Assembly: GCF_001536285.1 (NCBI RefSeq)
Contig: NZ_FAOZ01000004.1
Span: 124,001-188,000, forward strand
DNA: 64,000 nt
Origin: Parafrankia irregularis
GTDB lineage: Bacteria > Actinomycetota > Actinomycetes > Frankiales > Frankiaceae
Direction of reading: 5' to 3'
This document shows positions 18,427-27,218 of this stretch, piece after piece. How positions within the stretch are numbered: the stretch's first letter is position 1; the number at the start of each line of letters is the position of its first letter. The notes beneath the pieces were generated by a model. That model was not told the DNA's origin. It did not search any database and saw only the letters and a list, made by a program, of their open reading frames with translations. The position numbers were made by a program, and so were the translations under genes.

Positions 18427-18478
18427 AACCGGGGACTTCCCCGGTTATCGTGCCGAGGTGGAAGCGGGGATATCCCCG
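18427..18478. promoter_or_regulatory. Two copies of a GGGGA-NN-TCCCC operator
   Basis: AACCGGGGA-CT-TCCCCGGTT (18427-18446) is a perfect inverted repeat with 9-bp arms; CGGGGATATCCCCG (18465-18478) is a perfect 14-bp palindrome. Both contain GGGGA-NN-TCCCC with centres 35 bp apart. They lie between the divergent starts of hrpB (18381) and the SnoaL-like gene (18504). The nearest candidate binding protein is the TetR regulator encoded at 18886-19542. Confidence 0.75.
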
Positions 18479-18503
18479 TATCGCCTTGCTCTGGAGGTCG
18501 TTC

Positions 18504-18893
18504 ATGGCTTCGTCAGTGATGACGCCTGCCGTCGGGATCGTTGAGCGGATGGCGGACGCCGTGCTCCGAGGAGACTTCGACGGTGCGTTGGCGCTGATCG
18601 CGCCCGATGCCGTCGACCATTCCGCACTGCCCGGGGCGCCCACCGGCCACGAGGGCTGGCGGCAGAAGTGGGCGGCCCTGGGCGCCCAGGCCGCGCAGAT
18701 CCGGACGACCGTCGAGCAGCGGGTGACGACCGGCGACACGGTGGCCACCCGGTACGCCCTGCGCGACGCTGCGACGGGCGAGCCGATCGGGTTCGCCCTC
18801 GACATGCTCCGGGTCCGGGGCGGCCAGATCGTCGAGCACTGGGGCCTGCCGCTGCCGCTGCCCCTGCCGGCCGCGGCGGGTTCGACTAACTGA
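18504..18893 (+). CDS. SnoaL-like / NTF2-fold protein
   Basis: A 129-residue single-domain protein with the cone-shaped NTF2 fold pattern: an N-terminal helix (IVERMADAVLRGDFDGAL), a DHSALPG segment, then strands with VATRYALRDAATGEPI and DMLRVRGGQIVEHW at the end, where polyketide-cyclase-like and SnoaL-like proteins place pocket residues. The substrate is not readable. CTGGAGG is 7 bp before ATG 18504. Two GGGGA-NN-TCCCC palindromes sit directly upstream. The gene is convergent with the TetR regulator, whose stop codon overlaps its last 8 bases; this is consistent with a regulator-target pair. Confidence 0.82.
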   Translation: MASSVMTPAVGIVERMADAVLRGDFDGALALIAPDAVDHSALPGAPTGHEGWRQKWAALGAQAAQIRTTVEQRVTTGDTVATRYALRDAATGEPIGFALDMLRVRGGQIVEHWGLPLPLPLPAAAGSTN

Positions 18894-19542
18894 GCGCCTG
18901 AGCTCCCCGCGGCCCGATGCCCTGGTAGAGCAGACGCAGCAGGCGGTCGGCGTGCTGGGCGCCGGTGGACTCGGTGGTGAGGGCGATCGCGTTGACCAGC
19001 GCCAGCAGATCGGCCACCTCGAGGTCGTCGCGGACAGCGCCGGCCCGCAGGGCGGCGGCGAGCAGGGCCGCCGCGGTTTCGCCGATCGCCCCCTGGCAGG
19101 CAGCGATCACCGCGGAGTCCTCGCTGCGCCCGGTCATCAGCGCCTCCGCGAGGCCTTTCCTGGACGTCACGTGCTCGATGAAGGCGTGCAGCCAGCCGAG
19201 CAGCGCCGGGCCCGGGTCCTGGTCGACGGCAAGCTGCTCGCCCTGCGCGCACAGCGCCTCGACCTCTTCGACGCACACGCCGACGAGCAGGTCGCGGCGG
19301 GTCGGGAAGTGGCGGTAGAGCGTTGCGTTGCCCACCCCGGCGGTCCGGGCGATCTTGTCCAGTGAGGCCTGCGGGCCGTCGGCCGCGAAGACCGTCGCCG
19401 CGGCGGCGAGAAGGGCCTCGTAGTTGCGCCGGGCGTCCGCCCGATGGGGTGGCCGCAGCAGCGCGCCCAGCCCAGGACGGTGGATCTCCGCCGGTACCGC
19501 TCCGATCGGACTCCCCGGACCGCTGCCGTGAGGGTGGTCCAT
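18886..19542 (-). CDS. TetR-family transcriptional regulator
   Basis: A 218-residue repressor. After a variable 30-residue N-terminus comes the TetR helix-turn-helix (about residues 38-85) with RRNYEALLAAAATVFA, ASLDKIARTAGVGNATLYRHF and RRDLLVGV. The C-terminal helical ligand domain resembles the TetR C-11/SACE-type domain. The start ATG 19542 has GGTGAGG upstream. Its 3' end overlaps the convergent SnoaL-like gene. Five 16-bp tandem repeats lie 26-105 bp upstream of its start and could carry its own promoter or operator. Confidence 0.9.
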   Translation of the reverse strand: MDHPHGSGPGSPIGAVPAEIHRPGLGALLRPPHRADARRNYEALLAAAATVFAADGPQASLDKIARTAGVGNATLYRHFPTRRDLLVGVCVEEVEALCAQGEQLAVDQDPGPALLGWLHAFIEHVTSRKGLAEALMTGRSEDSAVIAACQGAIGETAAALLAAALRAGAVRDDLEVADLLALVNAIALTTESTGAQHADRLLRLLYQGIGPRGAQALS

Positions 19543-19567
19543 GTCCTCACCGGTGGCCACTGTCACC

Positions 19568-19647
19568 TTCCCAGCCTTGCACCGTCCCAGCCTTGCACCG
19601 TCCCAGCCTTGCACCTTCCGAGCCTTGCACCTTCCCAGCCTTGCACC
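19568..19647. repeat. Five 16-bp tandem repeats upstream of the TetR gene
   Basis: Units 19568-19583, 19584-19599, 19600-19615, 19616-19631 and 19632-19647 follow TTCCCAGCCTTGCACC; units 2 and 3 begin GT and unit 4 has CCG for CCC. The 16-bp period is not a multiple of three, so it is not coding. The array starts 26 bp before the TetR start codon, in the promoter/leader position. Confidence 0.92.
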
Positions 19648-19816
19648 TGCAGGGCCTGACCACCCGGGTTGTGGAGCGGATGGCTCGTCGTCGGGCTGGA
19701 ACTGGTGGGGCCTCGATGTCCTCCTGCGCGCGAATCGGAGGAGGGGCCGTCGTGGTCCGGAACCGACGTCGGCTGCGGACCACGACTCGCTCGTCGGCTG
19801 GCCTGAACCGGCGCGA

Positions 19817-21139
19817 TCAGCCGCGGCTGTACTGGCGCACGGTTGGTCCCTCGTACAGCGATTTGACCGTCGTCAGGCCGCCGCCGGTGTCCGCGGCCCG
19901 GAGGATGAAGTTCTGCCGGCTCGGGCTGACGCCGGGCCTGCTGTAGTCGATCTTGCCGAGGAGTCCGCCGGTGTCGATGTCAGTGAGGCTCTGCTTGGCG
20001 TGGACGACTCCCTCGCGGGTGAGATCGCCGGCCTGGCAGGCCTTTTCCAGGATCTCCGACATCACGTGCGCGGAGGCGAATCCGGAGAGCATCGTGACGC
20101 TGGGCGCGGAACCGGGGAACTTCTTCTGGTAGTCGGCGAGGGGTTCCTGGGTGACGTCCTCGTCATAGGCCGGGTAGGGGCTGATGTTGTAGTAGTTGGC
20201 GATGAGGGCATCCCGGGCTGGTGTCTTGAGCAGCCCCGGAGAGAAGGTCGGGTTGTTGCCGACAAGTGGGACGTTCAGTCCCTGCGTCGCGGCGACCGTG
20301 GCCGCCGAGGCGGTCTGGCCCGGGGAGCTTGCCAGGAGAATGGTCTTTACCCCCGCCGCCTTCAGCGCGGTGATCTGGGCGGTCATGTCCTGATCGCCTG
20401 GGGTCACCTTCTGCTCGACGACGCTCATGTCGTGCTGCTTGGCGAAGAAGGAGGCACCCGCGAGCGTGGTTGCTCCCCAGTCGCCCTCCAGGTAGATCAC
20501 ACCGATCGCGTCCCCGGGAGCGATTTTCTTTTCCTCGAGGAGATAGTCGAGGCCGTTGACGACCTCGACGTCGTAGGTCGGGCCCAGAACGGCCATGTCC
20601 GGGTTGTCGGTGAGGCTTGCCGCCCAGGTGAGCGGAACGGTGACGATGGAGTCCTGCTCGATCCGGTCGGACAGCGCCGCGGTCATCGCCGAGCCGAGCA
20701 GCTGCTGGATGCCCAGGACGTCGCCGCGCAGGCCCGAATACAACGAGGTGGCGTTCTGGACGTTGTACCCGTGATCCTTGATCTCAAGCTTCACCTGGTA
20801 GGTGCCGCACACTCCGCCTTCGGCGTTCCGCGCGTCCCAGAAGATCTGCTGACCCGAGGTCAGCTCCTTTCCGAGAGCGGCGAAGACGCCGGTGGCGTCG
20901 GTCAGTACCCCGAGGGTGATCGTGTCACCCTCGATGCCGGCCCCGACCCGTACGGAACCACTGCTGGAATCCGGCGTGGAGTTCTGGCTCTTGCTGCTGC
21001 AGGCCGCCAGCACGAGCGCCGCGGCGGTAGCGCATATCCCCGCGCCCCGCAGGTGACGTCGCCGCGGGCCCGGCGTCAGTCGTCCCCCTGACTGTCGCGC
21101 GACCTGTAAATCGATGGGTGCGTGCCCGGTTTCGGTCAT
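19817..21139 (-). CDS. ABC importer substrate-binding lipoprotein (LivK/branched-chain amino acid type)
   Basis: A 440-residue lipoprotein. A twin Arg stretch (PGPRRRHLRG), a hydrophobic segment and a lipobox LAAC place it on the outer face of the membrane. The mature part is a type I periplasmic-binding fold of the hydrophobic-amino-acid/amide family: ITLGVLTDATGVFA, EIKDHGYN, LLGSAMTAALS and DNPDMAVLGPTYDVEVVNG segments. It is the last gene of the leftward LivF-G-H-M unit, 81 bp after the LivM stop. Relatives of this family in catabolic islands often bind aromatic acids; given the adjacent Rieske dioxygenase and MhpB-type enzyme, an arylalkanoate ligand is the likely cargo, by context only. 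Confidence 0.9.
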   Translation of the reverse strand: MTETGHAPIDLQVARQSGGRLTPGPRRRHLRGAGICATAAALVLAACSSKSQNSTPDSSSGSVRVGAGIEGDTITLGVLTDATGVFAALGKELTSGQQIFWDARNAEGGVCGTYQVKLEIKDHGYNVQNATSLYSGLRGDVLGIQQLLGSAMTAALSDRIEQDSIVTVPLTWAASLTDNPDMAVLGPTYDVEVVNGLDYLLEEKKIAPGDAIGVIYLEGDWGATTLAGASFFAKQHDMSVVEQKVTPGDQDMTAQITALKAAGVKTILLASSPGQTASAATVAATQGLNVPLVGNNPTFSPGLLKTPARDALIANYYNISPYPAYDEDVTQEPLADYQKKFPGSAPSVTMLSGFASAHVMSEILEKACQAGDLTREGVVHAKQSLTDIDTGGLLGKIDYSRPGVSPSRQNFILRAADTGGGLTTVKSLYEGPTVRQYSRG

Positions 21140-21220
21140 GGAAGTTCTCTGCCTCTCGGTGTGGATGACGGGTCCAGCTATCGCAAGGAGTTCGGGTCGG
21201 GATGGGCCTGGGCTGAAACC

Positions 21221-22459
21221 TCAGGATTCGGGCGCGCTCTCATGCGCTGCCGCGAGTACCGTCGAGGCCTTCGCGGAGGCATTTGTTCTCGCCTGATCAG
21301 GCTGAGTCGGTTCAGGCTGACCAGCTGGTGAGCCGCCGCGCCACAGCCGTCGGGTGGGGGTGGCCTGGCCCTTCGGGCGTGACTGCGCGCGCCGGGCCAG
21401 GCCGGCAGCCCCGCTCGGTTCCAGCAGCACTATGAGCACCACCGCGGCGCCGTAGAGATAACGTGCCGCGTCGGCGTAGCTCACCCCGCCGCTACCCGGC
21501 GCGGAAAGGAAGGGAAGGGAGTCGCTGTACTGCTGGAGAACGGGCGGGAGCGCGGTCACGAGAACGGCGCCGGCGGCGGCTCCACCGACGGATCCGAGCC
21601 CGCCCAGGACTATCATCATCAGGTACTGGACGGAGATCTCGATGGTGAAGGACTCGGGCGCCACACTGCCGACGGAAAGCGCGTAGAGAACGCCCGAGAG
21701 ACCTGCGTACATCGAGGACAGCAGAAATGCGCGTGACCGGTAGGCGGCGACGTCCACCCCGTTGACCGCGGCTGCGAGCTGATTGTCCCGTACCGCCTCG
21801 AGCGCGACTCCGCTGCGGCCACGGATGATGTTGCCCGCGAAGACCATGGCCAGGATGGCGAGCAGCAGACCGAGATACCAGAGTCGCTCGGCCTGGCCGA
21901 AGGGGACGCCGAGCAGGACGAGATCCGGATCGGAGTCGCTGAAGGAGAAGCCGGGCAGTGCGAAGTCCTCGACGGGCCGGCCGTTGAAACCGCCGGTGAG
22001 CGGTGTGGCGGTGTTGAGGATGTGCTGGCCGGCGACGACGAGACCAAGCGAGGCGACGGCGAGATACAGCCCGCGGACGCGGGCCGCCACCGGGCTGAAC
22101 AGCAGCCCCGCCAGCCCCGAGACGACCACCGCCGCGATCATCGCGAGCATCGGGTGAAGGCCCAGCCCGATGACGCGATCCGAGCCCTTTCCGGTGGATT
22201 CCCCCGCGAGCAGTGAGTAGGAGATGGCGCCGACCGCGAGGAAGAACGCGTGTCCCAGGGAGAGCTGTCCGGTTGTTCCGCAGAGCAGGTTCAGCCCGAC
22301 GGCGCCGATGACCGCCGCGAAGACCGCGAATCCGGTGCGCAGCCAGAACTCGTCGGCGTAGAAGGGGATCACGGCCGCGACGACGGCCAGGGCCGCGAGC
22401 AGCGACCGCCTGACATTCCCGGCGCTGGTGACGGGGCGCGTGATGATCGCCCTAGACAC
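21221..22459 (-). CDS. ABC importer permease, LivM-like
   Basis: A 412-residue inner-membrane permease with about ten hydrophobic segments, the LivM family LNLLCGTTGQLSLGHAFF segment near residue 60, VRGLYLAVASLG in the middle and the MYAGLSGVLYAL and MIVLGGLGSVGGAAAGA transport loops. A long hydrophilic C-terminal tail (about 55 residues, rich in Arg, Pro and Gln) is longer than usual. Its start overlaps the LivH stop by 8 bp, so the two permeases are co-translated. It forms the membrane pore with LivH. Confidence 0.92.
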   Translation of the reverse strand: MSRAIITRPVTSAGNVRRSLLAALAVVAAVIPFYADEFWLRTGFAVFAAVIGAVGLNLLCGTTGQLSLGHAFFLAVGAISYSLLAGESTGKGSDRVIGLGLHPMLAMIAAVVVSGLAGLLFSPVAARVRGLYLAVASLGLVVAGQHILNTATPLTGGFNGRPVEDFALPGFSFSDSDPDLVLLGVPFGQAERLWYLGLLLAILAMVFAGNIIRGRSGVALEAVRDNQLAAAVNGVDVAAYRSRAFLLSSMYAGLSGVLYALSVGSVAPESFTIEISVQYLMMIVLGGLGSVGGAAAGAVLVTALPPVLQQYSDSLPFLSAPGSGGVSYADAARYLYGAAVVLIVLLEPSGAAGLARRAQSRPKGQATPTRRLWRGGSPAGQPEPTQPDQARTNASAKASTVLAAAHESAPES

Positions 22460-23342
22460 GGTTCAGCTCCTTTGTTCCCGCGAGCCCGGTCGGCCGTACC
22501 AACAGGACGACGATCATGACGAAGTAGGGGACGACCTCTCCGATCCCGCGTCCCAGGAACAGCAGGTCATCCTGGTATCCCGCCGCCAGTGACTCGGATA
22601 CGCCGATCAGCAGCCCGGCGACGAGCGCGCCGCCGGGCGAGTCCAGGCCGCCCAGGACGGCGACGGGGAAGGCGGCGAACGCCACCCACCGAATGCCCGG
22701 TTCGAGCCCCGGGGTCGGGCTGCCGGTGAGGAAGACTCCGGCGACGGCGGCCAGCGCTCCTCCGAGCAGCCAGGAGGCCAGCGCCACCCGCCCCAGCCTG
22801 ATGCCCATGAGCTGGGCTGCCTCCGGATCCTCGGCGGCGGCCCGCATGGCGACTCCCCAGGAGGTGAGCCGGAACGCGGTGAACAGGCCGGCGATCACCA
22901 CGGCGGCCACGGCGAAGGCGATCAGCCGGTTCGCCGAGATGCTCACCCCGGCGACCTCGACGACGTCCGCGCCCCAGGGATGGCCGAGGCCGAGAATGTC
23001 GGAGCCGATCCGGCGGGTGAGGTCCGTCGCGATCAGGATGTCGACGCCGAGGAGCATGATCGTGAGGCTGATCGTCGGCGCGTTGCGCAGCCGGCGGACC
23101 AGGATCCGCTCGATCAGAGCGGACATTCCGGCCGCGGCGGCGATACCGAGGGCCACGGCGGCGGCGAAGCCCAAGGCCTCGTGCGTCCGGGCGATGACAT
23201 ACGCGCCGAGGAGAACAACCGCGCCATGCGCGAAGTTCAGCACCTCACTGCACCGGAAGATGATGACGAACCCGAGGGCGAGAAGGGCGTAGACCGCGCC
23301 CACCGCGAGACCGTTGGACAGCAGCGAGAGAAAGGTCGTCAA
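22452..23342 (-). CDS. ABC importer permease, LivH-like
   Basis: A 296-residue inner-membrane permease with about eight hydrophobic helices, the LNFAHGAVVLLGAYV signature near the N-terminus, a RAAAEDPEAAQLMGI EAA-type loop that would contact the ATPases, and AVLGGLDSPGGALVAG near the end. The start is TTG 23342, which overlaps the stop of the preceding LivG-like ATPase gene as TTGA, the same coupling as an ATGA overlap. It pairs with LivM to make the translocation channel. Confidence 0.92.
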   Translation of the reverse strand: MTTFLSLLSNGLAVGAVYALLALGFVIIFRCSEVLNFAHGAVVLLGAYVIARTHEALGFAAAVALGIAAAAGMSALIERILVRRLRNAPTISLTIMLLGVDILIATDLTRRIGSDILGLGHPWGADVVEVAGVSISANRLIAFAVAAVVIAGLFTAFRLTSWGVAMRAAAEDPEAAQLMGIRLGRVALASWLLGGALAAVAGVFLTGSPTPGLEPGIRWVAFAAFPVAVLGGLDSPGGALVAGLLIGVSESLAAGYQDDLLFLGRGIGEVVPYFVMIVVLLVRPTGLAGTKELNRV

Positions 23343-24214
23343 GGCTGTTCCCTCCGGGGAAGGTCGGTGGCCGTGGGCGCGGCTTCGGAGATCCCGTCCG
23401 ACGAGCCCAGGTAGGCGCGGATGACCTCGGGGTCGCGCTGGATCTCGGTGGGGGTCCCGCTCGCGATGACCGTGCCGAAGTCGAGCACCGTCACCCGGTC
23501 GGCGATCGCCATGACCATGGCCATGTCGTGCTCGACGAGCAGGATCGTGATCCCCAGTCCCGCCCTGATCGAGCGCAGCTGTTCGGCCATCAGGGCGGAC
23601 TCCGTGGCATTCATTCCCGCCACCGGCTCGTCCAGCAGGAGAACGCGCGGCTCGGTGGCCAGGGCGCGGCCGACCTCGACCCGTTTGCGATCGCCGTAGG
23701 AAAGGCCACTGACCTCGGCGTCGAAAAGGTCGCCGAGCTCCAGGAAATCTGCGATCTCCCTGACGCGGGCGGCGTGGAGCCGCTGTTCTCGGACAGCGGA
23801 GGGGAGCCGTAGGCCGGTCCGGACGAATCCGGCGCTCGTCAGGTGGTGGCGGCCCAGCATAATGCTTCGCTCAACGGTCGCATGCGGCGGGAGAACGATG
23901 TTCTGAAATGCCCGGCCGAGGCCGAGGCGGGTGATCTGGTGGGGGCGCAGGGAGGTGAGCTCGTCATCGCCGAGCCAGACCTCTCCCGCAGTGGTCCGGT
24001 ACAGGCCTGAAATGACGTTGAACAGTGTCGACTTACCAGCCCCGTTCGGTCCGATGATCGCATGGATATGGCCGGGCTCGACGGACAGTGACACGTCCGA
24101 GAGCGCTTTGAGGGCACCGAAGGTGACGGACACGCCCTGGACGCGCAGCCATGGCGGCGCGTCGTCGGTCGTGGTCGTGGGCGTCCCTGCTGACGTGGCG
24201 TTGGCGCCGGTCAT
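23339..24214 (-). CDS. ABC importer ATPase, LivG-like
   Basis: A 291-residue ATP-binding subunit. Walker A GPNGAGKST, LSYGDRKRVEVGRAL signature, Walker B VLLLDEPVAG and the LVEHDM switch histidine are intact, together with the LivG-specific LGRAFQNI segment. The start ATG 24214 overlaps the LivF stop as ATGA; an in-frame GTG three codons earlier is possible but less likely. It acts with LivF on the cytosolic face to drive LivHM. Confidence 0.93.
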   Translation of the reverse strand: MTGANATSAGTPTTTTDDAPPWLRVQGVSVTFGALKALSDVSLSVEPGHIHAIIGPNGAGKSTLFNVISGLYRTTAGEVWLGDDELTSLRPHQITRLGLGRAFQNIVLPPHATVERSIMLGRHHLTSAGFVRTGLRLPSAVREQRLHAARVREIADFLELGDLFDAEVSGLSYGDRKRVEVGRALATEPRVLLLDEPVAGMNATESALMAEQLRSIRAGLGITILLVEHDMAMVMAIADRVTVLDFGTVIASGTPTEIQRDPEVIRAYLGSSDGISEAAPTATDLPRREQP

Positions 24215-25029
24215 GACCGCCACCTGGTGAGAGTCCTGGCCTCGGATGGCCGAGCCCCGTGGCCGGCGCCGGTGGGTGTGGACTCGGCCACGGGGGTCGC
24301 CGGTCCCCCGTGGCCGAGGTAGAGCTGCCGTACCTGTTCGGAGGCGGCAAGCTCGGCGGCGCTGCCGGCGAGACTGACCTGGCCGACGTCGAGGACCACC
24401 GCGGTGTCCGCGAGCGCGAGGGCCATGGTGGCGTTCTGCTCGACCAGGACGACGCAGACGCCGTGGCGGTGGATCTCCGCCACGATCTCGCCCACCCGCT
24501 GGATCATCAGCGGTGCGAGCCCCAGCGACGGCTCGTCGAGCAGCAGCAGGCGCGGATCCGACATCAGCGCCCGACCGATCGCGAGCATCTGCTGCTCGCC
24601 GCCGGACAGCAGCGCGGCCCGCTGCCGCGAACGGGTGACCAGGATCGGGAAGAGCTCCTCGACGCGGCTGCGGGCACGGGCCGCGGCAGCACGGCTGCGG
24701 GCCCCGGCGGCACCGGCGCGCAGGTTGTCGTCGACGGTCAGGTGGCCGAACACCCGGCGGCCTTCGGGCACCTGAACCACCCCGGCCCGCACGATGGACG
24801 CCGCGTCCCGTCGGTGGATGGCCGTACCGTCCACGGTGATGGTGCCGGCATCCCGCTGGCCGCCGTGGCGATCGAGAGTTCCCGAGACCGCGCGTAACAG
24901 TGTGCTCTTCCCCGCGCCGTTGCTTCCCAACACTGTGAGAACGCCGCGTTCGGGGACCCGCAGCGAGACATCCCGCAGTGCCTGGACGGCGCCGCCATAG
25001 GTTACTGAAAGGCCGGCGACTTCCAACAC
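24211..25029 (-). CDS. ABC importer ATPase, LivF-like
   Basis: A 272-residue ATP-binding subunit with Walker A GSNGAGKST, LLSGGEQQMLAIGRAL signature, Walker B LLLLDEPSLGL and LVEQNA switch. Start: GTG 25029 (reading MLEVAGLSVTYGG) has AAGAGG 6 bp upstream and gives the family's normal N-terminus; the open frame continues upstream to 25104 without any support. It is the first transporter gene of the leftward unit and lies 302 bp after the acyl-CoA ligase gene. Confidence 0.93.
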   Translation of the reverse strand: MLEVAGLSVTYGGAVQALRDVSLRVPERGVLTVLGSNGAGKSTLLRAVSGTLDRHGGQRDAGTITVDGTAIHRRDAASIVRAGVVQVPEGRRVFGHLTVDDNLRAGAAGARSRAAAARARSRVEELFPILVTRSRQRAALLSGGEQQMLAIGRALMSDPRLLLLDEPSLGLAPLMIQRVGEIVAEIHRHGVCVVLVEQNATMALALADTAVVLDVGQVSLAGSAAELAASEQVRQLYLGHGGPATPVAESTPTGAGHGARPSEARTLTRWRS

Positions 25030-25212
25030 GTGAAACCTCTTCGGAGTATTGAAAGGTGGTTTCTTGAAAATAGAGGAACCGGAGGATGGCGAGGTTTTCG
25101 GCATGCCTCGTACGGCGGCGAACTCAGGGTGCGGGATATGGTCTTCCGGATTCGTCGTTCCGGCCGGGAGGTGGAACGGTCGTCATCCCGATGTCCCGCG
25201 GAGGTGATGGCT

Positions 25213-25279
25213 GAGCCTTTTCGTCGTCGACTCGGGCCGGCGGAATCCCTGGCCGTGCGTCGTGAGGCGGAAAAGGCTC
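25213..25279. repeat. Dispersed 67-bp element with 10-bp inverted ends (copy A)
   Basis: GAGCCTTTTC (25213-25222) is the exact inverse of GAAAAGGCTC (25270-25279). The whole segment matches a 68-bp segment at 53316-53383 along its length, with identical blocks such as TCGTCGAC and GCGGAATCCCTG. It sits in the 302-bp gap between the acyl-CoA ligase stop and the LivF start. I see no gene in this gap. It may be a small non-autonomous element or a conserved structured RNA/regulatory unit. Confidence 0.8.
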
Positions 25280-25331
25280 GCCGGGCGTCCTCGATCCGTA
25301 AGAACTACGCGGTTATGGGAGGTGAACTGCG

Positions 25332-26918
25332 TCAGGTGGAGGCTCCGGACGGGATCTGGTTCTGCTCGGCCCATTCCCGCAGTGGGCCCTTCAACAGTTT
25401 TCCGCTGGGGTTCCGGGGAATCTGGTCGAGCCGGCGCAGCTGGGTCGGGAGCTTGTAGCGGGCGAGGTGGCGAGCGGCGAAGTCCCGAATCTCCTCGATC
25501 GTCGGCTCGGCGCCCGGACGGCAGCTCAGGATCGCGACCACGGTCTCTCCCCAGTGGGCGTCGGGCACGCCGACGACGGCGACGTCGAGGACGTCGGGGT
25601 GCTCGATGAGGACCCGTTCCACCTCGGCCGGGTACACGTTCTCACCACCACTGATGATCATGTCCTTCAGGCGGTCGACGACGTAGTAGAAGCCGTCCTG
25701 ATCGCGGTAGGCGATGTCCCCGGTGTGGAACCAGCCGCCGTGGTCGAACGCAGCGGCGGTGGCCGTCGGGTTCCGCCAGTAGCCGGGGGTCACGTTCGGG
25801 CCCTGGACACAGAGCTCGCCGCGGACGTCCGCCTCCTCGACGGGAATGCCGGTACCCGGCCTGACCAGGCAGACCCTGGTGAAGGGCATCGGAACCCCGG
25901 CCGAGCCGAGCTTGTCCCGGGTCAGGCCGGCCGGCAGGTAGGTGGCGAACGGAGCGGTCTCGGTCAGGCCCCAGGCCTGCTGTAACAGAACGCCCCGGTC
26001 GGCGTACTCGCGGATCAGGCCGGGCGGTACCGGGGCACCGGCGACGATCGCGGATCTCAGGGCGGTGAGGTCCGCGGCGGCGAACCCGGGCAGCCTGGCG
26101 ACCGCGCCGAACATGGCGGGTACCGCGAACAGGACCGTCACCTTGAAACCGACGAGGTCGTCCAGGAACCGCTGTGGATCGAAGGAGCGGCGGATGATGA
26201 CGAGGCCGCCACGCAGCAGGGTCCGCAGCGTGAGCGCGTTCAGCCCGCCGATGTGGAACAGCGGCGCGACGGCCAGCGTCACGTCGTCGTGGCGGGTGTC
26301 GACGACGTTGTCGACGTTGACGGCGTTCCACCAGATGTTGCCGTGGGTGAGGATGACGCCCTTGGGCAGGCCGGTGGTTCCCGAGGTGTACAGCAGAGCC
26401 GCGATGTCGTCGTCGTGGCGGGCCACCGGTTCCGCGACGTCGTCGGGGCCGGCGAGCAGCACCGACAGCGGGATCCACCCCGTGACCGGCCGGTCGGGCG
26501 CGGGGCAGGCCGGGTCGGTGTCGACGAGAACGTAGTGCCTGATCGACAGCTCGGCGCGCACGGACTCCACCACCTCACGGTGGCCTTCCTCGACGATCAG
26601 GACCTCGGCGTCGCAGTTGGTCAGGACCTGGCGGATCTCGGCCGCGGCCAGCCGGAAGTTCAGCGGCGCGAAGACGGCGCCGAGATGCGCGGCGGCGAGC
26701 ATGGTCTCCAGCAGGACCGGGCTGTTGAAACCGAGATAGGCCACCCGGCCGCCCTGCGGCACACCGTGGCGGGCGAGCCCGGCGGCGAGCTGACGAACCG
26801 TCCGGGCGAGATCACCCGCGCTCGTCGTGCGGCCTTCGTAGTGGAGGGCGGCGGCCCCCGGGGCGTACCGCGCTCGACGGTAGAGCGCAGCCGCCGGGCT
26901 GATGTCGACGGAGTTCAT
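25332..26918 (-). CDS. Acyl-CoA synthetase (AMP-forming ligase)
   Basis: A 528-residue adenylate-forming ligase. Motif A3 YTSGTTGLPKG, motif A5 WGLTETA, A7 WFHTGDIAY, A8 YYVVDRLKDMIISGGENVYP and the catalytic lysine at NPSGKLLK are all present. ATG 26918 with AAGGAG upstream gives the normal length. Family members thioesterify fatty or aromatic acids with CoA. Its position between the transporter genes and the MhpB-type dioxygenase suggests an imported aromatic or arylalkanoic acid or its ring-cleavage product as substrate; the sequence does not fix which. Confidence 0.92.
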   Translation of the reverse strand: MNSVDISPAAALYRRARYAPGAAALHYEGRTTSAGDLARTVRQLAAGLARHGVPQGGRVAYLGFNSPVLLETMLAAAHLGAVFAPLNFRLAAAEIRQVLTNCDAEVLIVEEGHREVVESVRAELSIRHYVLVDTDPACPAPDRPVTGWIPLSVLLAGPDDVAEPVARHDDDIAALLYTSGTTGLPKGVILTHGNIWWNAVNVDNVVDTRHDDVTLAVAPLFHIGGLNALTLRTLLRGGLVIIRRSFDPQRFLDDLVGFKVTVLFAVPAMFGAVARLPGFAAADLTALRSAIVAGAPVPPGLIREYADRGVLLQQAWGLTETAPFATYLPAGLTRDKLGSAGVPMPFTRVCLVRPGTGIPVEEADVRGELCVQGPNVTPGYWRNPTATAAAFDHGGWFHTGDIAYRDQDGFYYVVDRLKDMIISGGENVYPAEVERVLIEHPDVLDVAVVGVPDAHWGETVVAILSCRPGAEPTIEEIRDFAARHLARYKLPTQLRRLDQIPRNPSGKLLKGPLREWAEQNQIPSGAST

Positions 26919-27218
26919 GACGGGCTCCTTGAACGGCGGTCGGGCAATGCGAGAGAACGGAAGGGTGAATGGTGAGTGAGCCGTCTCGTCCGTGCAAGGT
27001 GCGACGGGGAGGGCTCGGTGTTCTCGACACGATGTCCGGGCCCGCCGCCTCCCCCTGTCTCCGACGTCCAGTCGTCCCCGCAGCTGACGCCTGCCATGCC
27101 CCCGCCGCGGTGCGGCGTGCGGACATAAGACGCTGGCTGCGGGGTGTGCTTCCAGCGGCTGTGCCGCGATACGGAACATTTCCGCCGCCCCTTCCGCGAG
27201 CCCTCCCGGCCAGGCTTC
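26919..27218. other. Gene-free stretch between the acyl-CoA ligase and mhpB-like genes
   Basis: A 300-bp gap inside the leftward catabolic unit. No gene seen. It contains CGGAA-CAT-TTCCG (27172-27184), a short inverted repeat of the shape bound by some IclR-family regulators, about 250 bp upstream of the acyl-CoA ligase start. An internal promoter here is plausible. Confidence 0.5.
27172..27184. promoter_or_regulatory. CGGAA-N3-TTCCG inverted repeat
   Basis: A 13-bp inverted repeat in the gap upstream of the acyl-CoA ligase gene. TGGAA/TTCCA-type sites are known for IclR-family proteins, and an IclR-family gene is present at 37638-38483. The link is a guess from shape and neighbourhood; a 5-bp arm can occur by chance. 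Confidence 0.35.

Noticed and set aside
16987-18519. Long plus-strand frame opposite hrpB
   Set aside because: HrpB motifs on the minus strand explain the region; the plus frame is Arg/Pro/Gly-rich shadow sequence.
19568-19647. CRISPR array
   Set aside because: The 16-bp units are contiguous with no spacers and there are no cas genes.
19541-21091. 516-codon plus-strand frame over the 16-bp repeats and the binding-protein gene
   Set aside because: The minus strand carries a clear lipoprotein with a type I binding fold; the plus frame is its shadow.
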